This document shows positions 1 through 5,830 of a stretch of DNA of 9,272 bases, in pieces (position 1 is the first letter of the stretch; each line of letters starts with the position of its first letter). Position numbers and translations under genes: made by a program. The stretch spans positions 1-9,272 of the forward strand of contig CALBXV010000052.1 in the NCBI GenBank assembly GCA_937890045.1, in the 5' to 3' direction. Under the pieces are notes generated by a model. The model was not told the DNA's origin. It was given only the letters and a program-made list of their open reading frames with translations, and did no database searches. This stretch comes from an uncultured archaeon. Its GTDB lineage: Archaea; Thermoproteota; Nitrososphaeria; Nitrososphaerales; CALBXV01.

Positions 1-2
1 GA

Positions 3-521
3 TTACATAGAAAGTGTAAAGGAGTAGATGTTATATTCAACCCAGAGTTTCTTACTGAGGTTAATTTTCTTGAAGATTTTAAGAATCAGAGTAGAATTAT
101 ATTAGGTGGAATTAGAAGGGGTACAAATAAATTAAGACAAATTTATAGTAGGGTATTTCCACACGCAACTATTGTTAAAACAAGTGCAACTTACGCCGAG
201 ATGGTTAAGTATTTTGTTAATTGTTTTCTCGCCACTAAAGTATCATTTGCAAATGAGATGAAACAAATATGTGATGAAAGAGATATTGATTACGATAAGG
301 TTGTAGAGTATGCAATATATGATGAAAGACTTGGTAAATCACATTGGGCTGTTCCAGGTCCTGATGGTGATTTAGGATTTGGTGGACATTGTTTACCTAA
401 AGATGTTTCAGCTATAGTTAGTGAGTTTGAATCAGAGTTATTAAAATCAGTTCTTAGTGTAAATGATAAAGTAAGAAAGAATAGAGATTGGGAAGATATG
501 AAAGGTAGAGCAGTTATATGA
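3..521 (+). CDS. UDP-glucose/GDP-mannose 6-dehydrogenase family, 5'-partial, lacking the C-terminal domain
   Basis: Enzymes of this family oxidise C6 of a nucleotide sugar (UDP-glucose to UDP-glucuronate, or GDP-mannose to GDP-mannuronate) using two NAD+. The frame is open to the left edge, so the N-terminal NAD-binding Rossmann part and the start lie outside; 172 residues are visible. They show NPEFLTE (residues 13-19), RIILGG, the central-domain stretch AEMVKYFVNCFLATK with the expected catalytic Lys69 and Asn73, and GFGGHCLPKD with the nucleophile Cys130. GG-C-LPKD is compatible with either a UDP-glucose or a GDP-mannose enzyme, so the substrate is open. The protein stops 42 residues after the Cys, at the end of the central dimerisation helix; the usual C-terminal nucleotide-binding domain (about 100 residues) is absent and no remnant follows. 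The stop shares ATGA with the next gene. Family sure; activity of the short form unknown. Confidence 0.9.
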   Translation, partial: LHRKCKGVDVIFNPEFLTEVNFLEDFKNQSRIILGGIRRGTNKLRQIYSRVFPHATIVKTSATYAEMVKYFVNCFLATKVSFANEMKQICDERDIDYDKVVEYAIYDERLGKSHWAVPGPDGDLGFGGHCLPKDVSAIVSEFESELLKSVLSVNDKVRKNRDWEDMKGRAVI

Positions 522-1528
522 AAATAGCTATAGGTTGTCATATAATGTGGTATGAGATTGAGATGGTTGGAGAATATGTGGATTCTCTGATACAACTTAT
601 CGGTCAAGTTCCAGAAGAAGAACATAAAAATATTTATATAGATTTTTATCTCAATACTAACACATACTTTGAGAAACCAGAGAATGATAAAGTTATTGAA
701 CAAGTAGAAGAAAAGTTTTATACAAAAATATTACAAAATTTTAGATATGAACATTTAAATGTTACTACGACAGATTCAGATGATTTTTATTTTATAGGTG
801 ATTACAGGCGAGATTTTAATAATATGTTCGCACCTAATACTGATTTTTTGATTTGGGGTGAAAGTGATTGTTTGTTACCAAAAGAAACTTACCAAGTGTT
901 GAAATTAATTAAAGATTACACGAATCAGAATGATATTTATAGATACATAGTTACATTTGCAGTTAGAAAAATGTGGGATGACAGTTGGAAGGTTTTAGAA
1001 CATCCGAAATTTACAGATGCAAAGTTTAAAGAGAGAGAAGAAGCTTGGGAAAATGACCCAAGTAGTATTTTATATACTATGTCGTTAGATGAAATGAATG
1101 AAGTAAATTCCGAATCAGATGAAGTTATGTTAAGTATGATAAATAGTCCAAAATTTGATGGTAGTGGATTGGTTATATCAAGTCAGTTGGTTATGGCAGG
1201 AGCTAATATACCTTTGGGAGTTTGGGCTTGTGGAGAGGACACTTCTTTTATGACAGTTGCTGGTAAAATACTTGGGGGAGAGTATAAACAGTTCGTAGTG
1301 AAAAATATATTGAAAGTACATAATAGAAATCATCCTAAAAAGCGAATGTATGTAGATGGGATGAAAGACGAGGCAGCACATATCAATAGAGAGAATAATA
1401 ATTCTTGGATGAAGAATCATAAAGTATGTGAAACGAATCTTCACAATTTAAATAATAATTCTAAAAAATTAATTACAAGGAAAGAGTTAAAAGATGAAAT
1501 TACGAAAATATCTACCGACCATAAGTGA
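518..1528 (+). CDS. GT-A-like glycosyltransferase, divergent
   Basis: Probably transfers a sugar from a nucleotide-sugar donor in the cytoplasm. The 336-residue protein has no signal peptide or membrane segment. Features that fit a GT-A fold: a beta strand ending in an acidic motif, FLIWGESDCLLP (residues 110-121), in the place of the DxD metal site; a second acidic motif CGEDTSFM (238-245) resembling the ED catalytic-base motif of GT2 enzymes; and a basic, His-containing stretch LKVHNRNHPKKR (265-276) where such enzymes often close over the diphosphate. The N-terminus (MKIAIGCHIMWYE) begins with a strand, but no classic GT2 opening is present. The ATG shares ATGA with the dehydrogenase stop, and the closest purine-rich site (AAGG, 502-505) is rather far upstream, so translational coupling is likely. 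The last 35 bases overlap the next gene. Donor and acceptor cannot be read from the sequence. Confidence 0.65.
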   Translation: MKIAIGCHIMWYEIEMVGEYVDSLIQLIGQVPEEEHKNIYIDFYLNTNTYFEKPENDKVIEQVEEKFYTKILQNFRYEHLNVTTTDSDDFYFIGDYRRDFNNMFAPNTDFLIWGESDCLLPKETYQVLKLIKDYTNQNDIYRYIVTFAVRKMWDDSWKVLEHPKFTDAKFKEREEAWENDPSSILYTMSLDEMNEVNSESDEVMLSMINSPKFDGSGLVISSQLVMAGANIPLGVWACGEDTSFMTVAGKILGGEYKQFVVKNILKVHNRNHPKKRMYVDGMKDEAAHINRENNNSWMKNHKVCETNLHNLNNNSKKLITRKELKDEITKISTDHK

Positions 1529-1883
1529 GTTAATAGATAGACTTTCTATCATTCAGTTAAAGGAAGTTTTTATACCAGAGCATAAGAAAGAATATGCAAA
1601 AGAGATACAAGAGATACTTCATGATTTAAATTTAGAAGGTGTAGATGCTGAATTTGTTCGTGCTATAGTTGTACTTTCTCAAATGAATTTACATATTTGG
1701 CACAATGAAACCAAATACAGAGCCGGCGAAGGTGACGGAAATCTTGGATTAACTCATGGATTAAATGGTATTAGGAATACTGCAAAAAACATAATACAGG
1801 ATCAATTAGATGGTGGTGGTAGAAAAGATTATAAGGTAGATTGTATAGCCGCCGAATTTAAAGATTGGGAGATTAGTTGGTGA
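1494..1883 (+). CDS. Small conserved protein of unknown function in a glycosyltransferase operon
   Basis: This 129-residue protein is not assigned with confidence. The N-terminal half (PTISELIDRLSIIQLKEVF, residues 8-26, then a charged helix) is helical; the centre has QMNLHIWHNETKYR (63-76); the C-terminal half is rich in Gly and Asn (GEGDGNLGLTHGLNGIRNTA, 79-98), followed by DGGGRKDYKVDC. The LIDRLSI and LHIWHNE-type segments recall DUF4254, a helical family found next to glycosyltransferases in bacteria, but this is an impression from memory. A good Shine-Dalgarno-like run (AAGGAAAGAG, 1477-1486) lies 7 bases before the ATG and supports this start even though it places 35 bases inside the preceding gene. 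The stop shares GTGA with the cupin gene. No membrane segment or signal peptide is seen. An accessory role in sugar or glycan metabolism is inferred from context only. Confidence 0.75.
   Translation: MKLRKYLPTISELIDRLSIIQLKEVFIPEHKKEYAKEIQEILHDLNLEGVDAEFVRAIVVLSQMNLHIWHNETKYRAGEGDGNLGLTHGLNGIRNTAKNIIQDQLDGGGRKDYKVDCIAAEFKDWEISW
1867..1871 (+). promoter_or_regulatory. Ribosome binding site that decides the start of the cupin gene
   Basis: GGGAG lies 8 bases before GTG 1880, a normal spacing. This favours GTG 1880 over the adjacent in-frame TTG at 1877, which would be only 5 bases away. The GTG also forms the 4-base GTGA overlap with the upstream stop that recurs at other junctions here. Confidence 0.6.
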
Positions 1884-2437
1884 AAGAGACAAAACAGTTT
1901 AAATCAAAAGAACCTAAAAAATGGAAGTCATCCACAGACATACAAAATCTACGTAGTGGTAAGTGGAAAATAGGAGAGTTTGTTGAGGGGCGTGCTCGGA
2001 TATTACCTAAAGGGTGGGGTGAAGAACTTATTATAGAAAATAATGAGTTGTATTGTGGTAAGTTATTGAAATTTAAAGCGGGTTGTAAATTTTCAATGCA
2101 TTATCATATAGTTAAAGATAAAACTTGGTATGTAGAAGAGGGTGAATTTATTTATAGGTGGATAGATACAGAAATAGCAGAGGTTAAGACTCTTAAATTA
2201 TATCCTGGAGATGTTGTCAGACAACCACCAGGTCAACCACACCAGTTAGAAGCATTAACAATTGGAGTTGTATTTGAAGTATCAACACACCACGAAGAAT
2301 TAGATTTTTATAGAGTTTTTAAAGGAAGTGAACAGGAAAGAAAAATGAAAGATGTTTCAGGAAGAAAACATAATATGAATATAACAGTTAAAGATCCAGA
2401 AGGTTTAGATAAAGATAAAAAAAGAAAAAAGAAGTGA
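1880..2437 (+). CDS. Cupin-domain protein, phosphomannose isomerase/sugar-modifying type
   Basis: A single-domain cupin of 185 residues starting at GTG 1880. The stretch KGWGEELIIENNELYCGKLL (residues 44-63) resembles the lead-in to the cupin of type II mannose-6-phosphate isomerase/mannose-1-phosphate guanylyltransferase. Motif 1 gives His74 and His76 (MHYHIVKDKTWYVEEGE) and motif 2 gives His121 (PGDVVRQPPGQPHQ), so three metal ligands are kept. The usual motif 1 Glu is not present: Asp80 or Lys81 stands near that place. Known roles of the family are sugar-phosphate isomerisation or epimerisation and dioxygenation; position in a nucleotide-sugar operon favours sugar chemistry, but the reaction is not determined. 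The C-terminus is a Lys/Arg-rich tail (DKDKKRKKK) encoded by A-runs that contain a slippery heptamer. The stop shares GTGA with the radical SAM gene. Cupin fold is sure, function is not. Confidence 0.85.
   Translation: MKETKQFKSKEPKKWKSSTDIQNLRSGKWKIGEFVEGRARILPKGWGEELIIENNELYCGKLLKFKAGCKFSMHYHIVKDKTWYVEEGEFIYRWIDTEIAEVKTLKLYPGDVVRQPPGQPHQLEALTIGVVFEVSTHHEELDFYRVFKGSEQERKMKDVSGRKHNMNITVKDPEGLDKDKKRKKK
2425..2431 (+). other. Canonical -1 slippery heptamer A_AAA_AAG at the cupin/radical SAM junction
   Basis: The last codons of the cupin gene read AGA AAA AAG AAG TGA, so A_AAA_AAG is in the exact phase for tandem -1 slippage. After a -1 shift the ribosome would read GAA and then the GTG at 2434, which is the reading frame of the radical SAM gene, giving a cupin-radical SAM fusion of roughly 540 residues. 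This heptamer is the most slip-prone one known in E. coli (as in dnaX). I see no upstream stimulatory Shine-Dalgarno sequence and only a weak 5-base-pair inverted repeat downstream (2456-2460 with 2482-2486), so real frameshifting is possible but not shown. The A-run may simply encode a Lys tail. Confidence 0.4.
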
Positions 2438-3501
2438 ATAAATTATTGCAAAGTTGTTATATTGGGCATCTTTTTGGTAAAATAACTCCTGATAAAAAAT
2501 ATTGGTTATGTTGTGGTAATGTACCTTCAATTGGAAGTTATGATGAAGATGGATCTTTTAAAAAATTATGGAAATCTGAAAAATATAATACATTAAGACA
2601 GGATTTAAAAGACAATTTAAAGGAAAAAAATAAAGAATGGGATAATGCTTGTAATTCGTGCCCACATTATGCTAACTTAAAGGAAATACATGAAGAAGGT
2701 GGAATTGAGGAAGAGTTTCCAAAAATAGGACCTAGAGAATTTCAAATTGAGATAGGAAATCCATGTAATCATAGATGTGATTTTTGTTGGAGTTGGTCTC
2801 ATACAATGTTGAGTGAGAAAGGTCAATGGAATGGATGGGAACATTGGGCAAAAGAATTTATAGAATATGATATAGTTAAAAGTATAGTGAAAGATTTAAA
2901 AGAACTTGGTGGGTGTGAAGAAATTTCTATAAGTGGTGGTGGAGAACCATTTATAGTTCCAAGAATTGTTGAAATGGTTAAGTTAATTAAAGATAGTGGG
3001 TTTAAACTTAAAATATTTACTAATTTTACAAAAATTACTACGGATGATATTGAAAATTTTGTTAAATGGGGAGTGGATAGGTTTGAAGTTAATATATCAG
3101 CAGGAACAGAAAAAACTTATTGTGAAAGTAGAAAGTTGAAAAGTAAAGATTGGACTAAATTGTGGGAAAGACTTAATTTACTTACAGAATTTAAAGTAAA
3201 ATATAATAAACAAAACCCTATATTTAAATATGTTACAATTTTAACTAAGGATAATATAGAAGAGGTTGAAGAGATTTTCGAATTGGCTAATAAACATAAA
3301 TCTGAATTTTTGGAATTTAGAAAAATGATACCATCTTATAATTCTGAAAATTTATCACCAACTGAAAACCAATTAGAAATTTTTAACAAGAAAGTTAATG
3401 AGAATTTTGAAAAGTATTATGGAGAACCAACAGAATCTTATGGATATTGGATGACTTCAAAGAAAAATGATTTTAGTTGTTATAATGAGGCGTGGATATA
3501 A
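2434..3501 (+). CDS. Radical SAM enzyme with an N-terminal SPASM-like cysteine segment
   Basis: The core is clear: CNHRCDFC (residues 111-118), the CxxxCxxC ligands of the [4Fe-4S] cluster that cleaves S-adenosylmethionine, and SISGGGEPF (165-173), the SAM-binding GGE motif, followed by a beta/alpha barrel pattern. Before the core, residues 1-80 carry Cys8, Cys26, Cys27, Cys73 and Cys76 in a pattern (C-x17-CC, a KLWKSEKYNTLRQDL helix, then CNSCPH) like a SPASM/Twitch auxiliary cluster domain, which normally follows the core. The protein ends abruptly with FSCYNEAWI, which looks like the opening of a C-terminal SPASM domain. The 355-residue length is normal for the class. The GTG start overlaps the cupin stop and has no clear Shine-Dalgarno site, only an A-rich run. 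The substrate is unknown; sugar or peptide modification is possible, and context favours sugar. Confidence 0.9.
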   Translation: MNKLLQSCYIGHLFGKITPDKKYWLCCGNVPSIGSYDEDGSFKKLWKSEKYNTLRQDLKDNLKEKNKEWDNACNSCPHYANLKEIHEEGGIEEEFPKIGPREFQIEIGNPCNHRCDFCWSWSHTMLSEKGQWNGWEHWAKEFIEYDIVKSIVKDLKELGGCEEISISGGGEPFIVPRIVEMVKLIKDSGFKLKIFTNFTKITTDDIENFVKWGVDRFEVNISAGTEKTYCESRKLKSKDWTKLWERLNLLTEFKVKYNKQNPIFKYVTILTKDNIEEVEEIFELANKHKSEFLEFRKMIPSYNSENLSPTENQLEIFNKKVNENFEKYYGEPTESYGYWMTSKKNDFSCYNEAWI

Positions 3502-4176
3502 GTGAAAATAGTAATTGCAATAGATGATTTACATCCAGAACAAGGTTGGGGATGTGAAGGTGATGAATCAGTAGGTTATATAGAAGAACTTAATAAAGAG
3601 TATGGTTGTAAATTTAATTTGTTCATACCATCTAATTATCACGACAAATATCCATTGAGTGAAAATAAAGGTTGGGTGGATTGGTGGAAGTCTAAAGATT
3701 GGATTGAGTTATCTTCACATGGACATTATCATAAGGTATTTAAATATACTTTTGAGGAAATAGGTGAACAAGAATTTTTAGAGTTGAGTTATCACGAGGC
3801 GAAAGATAGAGTTAAAGATATTATAAATGAATGGGTGTCCGTAGGTGTAAGTCCCAAGGGATTCAGAATGCCAGGGTGGGGATGTACCCAAGATAGTGCA
3901 GACGCTGTTTCAGAATATTTTGATTGGATAGCAGCACATGATAGGATTAACAAAGGGATAAATTTTGATACTTCCTTTTTTTATGGAGAAGATTCTATAA
4001 ATGAAACTACAACTTTGAGAGAGTGGGATGGTGCAGTACATTTTCAATCACATATAGCGGGGCATTACAATAAAAATAATTGGAATTCAGAAAATTATGA
4101 AACTTTTAGAGTTATATTGAATTATCTTACTAATAATGATGATGTAAAATTTAAAACATTTTCGGAGTTGTTATGA
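3502..4176 (+). CDS. NodB-like polysaccharide deacetylase family protein
   Basis: The family removes N- or O-acetyl groups from sugars using a divalent metal held by an Asp-His-His triad. Matching motifs here: IAIDDLH near the N-terminus (Asp8/Asp9), SSHGHYHK with His73 and His77 in HxxxH spacing, GFRMPGWG (residues 120-127) in the place of the RxPxG motif, and a late HFQSHIAGH (180-188) that can supply the catalytic His. The 224 residues make a minimal catalytic domain without signal peptide, so a cytoplasmic substrate such as a nucleotide sugar or lipid- or protein-linked glycan is implied, unlike the exported peptidoglycan deacetylases. The GTG start directly abuts the preceding TAA, with GAGG at 3487-3490 as a possible ribosome site 11 bases away. 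The DUF2334 branch of the same fold is an alternative label. Fold quite sure; activity inferred. Confidence 0.75.
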   Translation: MKIVIAIDDLHPEQGWGCEGDESVGYIEELNKEYGCKFNLFIPSNYHDKYPLSENKGWVDWWKSKDWIELSSHGHYHKVFKYTFEEIGEQEFLELSYHEAKDRVKDIINEWVSVGVSPKGFRMPGWGCTQDSADAVSEYFDWIAAHDRINKGINFDTSFFYGEDSINETTTLREWDGAVHFQSHIAGHYNKNNWNSENYETFRVILNYLTNNDDVKFKTFSELL

Positions 4177-4880
4177 TTTATTTTTGTTTAATAGGTTGGC
4201 ATTATAATCAAGAAGAATATTATAAAGGTCTCAAATGGATGAATGATGAAAATCCAGAGATGAAAGTTTTTTGGAATTGTAGGAAGGAGCCTCCAGACAG
4301 TATAAAGAATAATTTTGATTATGAGATGTTCCCAAATGAAGGTTTAGAGTGGGGTGGATATCAACAACTATATGAAAAGTTTAAATTTAAAGAAGAAGAT
4401 ATAATTTTTTTCACTCACGACGATATCATTATAAAGAATTGGGAATTTGTAAATCTATGTATAGACCAAATAGGTGATAAGTTTGATGTGATAGGTAATG
4501 GACAAAATTATGGATTTAGTATGGATCCAAACGCAATCATAACCCCAGGAAATAAGAATGAGTATAGACCATTCGCGGCAATTAAGACTTGGAAAGAAGT
4601 AGCAGTCAATAAAGAATTTTTTGATAAACCATTAAAGTGTATGACAGTTAGAGGTAGTTTTATTTGTATAACTGGAAAGGCATTGAAGGAATTAAAAGGA
4701 TTTGAATGGTTTAGTGACCCTTATGATGGAAAGAATCCAGATTTACAATGGGGAAATATTATGGTTAATTTAAATGGATATAAATTTACAAAATTGTTTG
4801 GTGAGGATAGGATAGCCTATATGTCAAAAGAATATGCGGAGAGTGAGTTTATATCAGAGTTAGCTAGGGGCGGGGAATAA
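4173..4880 (+). CDS. Putative GT-A-like glycosyltransferase, short
   Basis: A 235-residue protein with a likely sugar-transfer role. Residues 55-63 (NEGLEWGGY) resemble the N-x-G-x-x-x-G-x-Y segment seen in several glycan-synthesis glycosyltransferases, and a hydrophobic strand then ends in IIFFTHDDIIIKNW (residues 77-90), where Asp83/Asp84 take the place of the metal-binding DxD. A later stretch VRGSFICITGKALKEL looks like the acceptor-side strand and helix of GT-A enzymes, and GEDRIAYM near the C-terminus may be another acidic site. No signal peptide or membrane segment is seen. The ATG shares ATGA with the preceding stop, and CGGAG at 4163-4167 is a good ribosome site 5 bases before it. 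Its stop overlaps the next start by one base (TAATG). The assignment rests on motif layout, so the family number and sugar remain open. Confidence 0.6.
   Translation: MIYFCLIGWHYNQEEYYKGLKWMNDENPEMKVFWNCRKEPPDSIKNNFDYEMFPNEGLEWGGYQQLYEKFKFKEEDIIFFTHDDIIIKNWEFVNLCIDQIGDKFDVIGNGQNYGFSMDPNAIITPGNKNEYRPFAAIKTWKEVAVNKEFFDKPLKCMTVRGSFICITGKALKELKGFEWFSDPYDGKNPDLQWGNIMVNLNGYKFTKLFGEDRIAYMSKEYAESEFISELARGGE
4867..4875 (+). promoter_or_regulatory. G-rich ribosome binding site before the GT-B gene
   Basis: GGGGCGGGG is the most GC-rich 9-mer noticed in this AT-rich window. Its second half lies 4 bases before ATG 4880. It codes for Arg-Gly-Gly at the end of the preceding gene and probably acts as a Shine-Dalgarno site, which would make the GT-B gene one of the better translated members of the set. 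Confidence 0.4.
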
Positions 4881-5830
4881 TGAAAATATGTTTTTTAAGT
4901 CAGATGGGATTTTCTGGAAAGGTTCCCAGAAATCACCCGAATGCTCGTACAGAATTTGCCCAAATGATAGCGTTAGATGCGACTCATCATCCACTTTATG
5001 ATATTGACAAAATTGAAGGAAGTTATGATCACGTAGTATTGTTGATACCAAAAACTGCACAAGACAGAGCTAGGTTATATGATGTGGATGTCGTTAAGAA
5101 AGCTAGGAGAATTGGTAAGAAGATTTGGTTTATGCAAGAAGGACCTAATTGGATATTTCAAGATATGCCTATTCATCATCAATTCTGGCATTACAATGTA
5201 CTGGCAGATGTAGATGGAATACTTACAGAGAATGAAACAGATATTCCCTATTATAGAGGTTTAGTAGGAAAAGATAAACCAATACATGACATACCAAGTT
5301 TAATGATTACAGATGATATTGTTCCAAGAAATCAATGGGGAGATGCAATTATACTAGGTGGTAATTTTGTTCGTTGGTATGGTGGTTTTGATTCTTATAT
5401 AGTAGGTAAAGAGTTTCATCCAGAGTATTCATTACATTGTGTAAGTATGGGAAGAAAACAACAAATGGAAGAACAGATAGAAGATATCACTTATACACCT
5501 TATGTTCAATGGAGAGAATGGATAGACATATTGAGTCAATTTCATATAGGGATACATTTAATGCCTACAATTGCCGCTGGAACATTCGCAATGAATTGTG
5601 CATTTCACGGAATACCTTGTATTGGATATGATGAAGCAGATACTCAGAGAAAGTTACACCCTCAATTATCAGTAAAACAAGGAGATTTAGAGAAAGCTGT
5701 ATATCTAGCAAAGAAGTTAAAAAATAATAAAAGCTTTTGTGAGGAGTGTAGTTTACAAACTAGGGAATTATGGGAAAAATTATTTTCAGAGGAAGTATTT
5801 CTTAAACATATGACAGAGGTATTTAGTTAA
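4880..5830 (+). CDS. GT-B-fold glycosyltransferase
   Basis: A two-domain GT-B layout is visible in 316 residues. The N-terminal half starts MKICFLSQMGFSGKVPRNHP, with a strand and a loop of the sort that shapes the acceptor site, and continues with alternating strands (VVLLIP, KIWFMQEGPNW, DGILTENE). The C-terminal domain opens near AIILGGNFVRWYGGF (residues 156-170) and has the diagnostic donor-binding region IHLMPTIAAGTFAMNCAFHG (225-244) followed by IPCIGYDEAD, equivalent to the segment of GT4-like enzymes in which a peripheral mistake-proof loop precedes 'A-x-G-x-P-x-I'. There is no signal peptide. The ATG shares its A with the preceding TAA, and the gene overlaps the following one in the same way. 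The nucleotide sugar used cannot be read. The GT-B call is fairly sure; assignment to a numbered family is not attempted. Confidence 0.75.
   Translation: MKICFLSQMGFSGKVPRNHPNARTEFAQMIALDATHHPLYDIDKIEGSYDHVVLLIPKTAQDRARLYDVDVVKKARRIGKKIWFMQEGPNWIFQDMPIHHQFWHYNVLADVDGILTENETDIPYYRGLVGKDKPIHDIPSLMITDDIVPRNQWGDAIILGGNFVRWYGGFDSYIVGKEFHPEYSLHCVSMGRKQQMEEQIEDITYTPYVQWREWIDILSQFHIGIHLMPTIAAGTFAMNCAFHGIPCIGYDEADTQRKLHPQLSVKQGDLEKAVYLAKKLKNNKSFCEECSLQTRELWEKLFSEEVFLKHMTEVFS

Noticed and set aside
290..703. Minus-strand open frame of 137 codons
   Set aside because: It lies antisense across the well supported dehydrogenase and glycosyltransferase genes, has a Phe/Ile-rich composition typical of antisense AT-rich DNA, and shows no domain.
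1178..1444. Minus-strand open frame within the first glycosyltransferase gene
   Set aside because: Antisense shadow with no recognisable motif.
1877..1879. TTG as start of the cupin gene
   Set aside because: GTG three bases downstream has better spacing from GGGAG and forms the GTGA junction seen elsewhere.
2456..2486. Inverted repeat GTTAT/ATAAC after the slippery heptamer
   Set aside because: Only five mostly A-T pairs with a long loop; too weak to call a frameshift-stimulating stem.
3822..3829. TATAAATG, near the T4 late promoter TATAAATA
   Set aside because: It lies inside the deacetylase-like gene far from any junction and differs from the consensus in the last base; expected by chance in AT-rich DNA.
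4860..5060. Minus-strand open frame at the start of the GT-B gene
   Set aside because: Antisense to a gene with clear coding motifs; no independent evidence.
5437..5631. Plus-strand frame inside the GT-B gene
   Set aside because: Out-of-frame shadow over the conserved donor-binding region of the GT-B protein; composition not protein-like.
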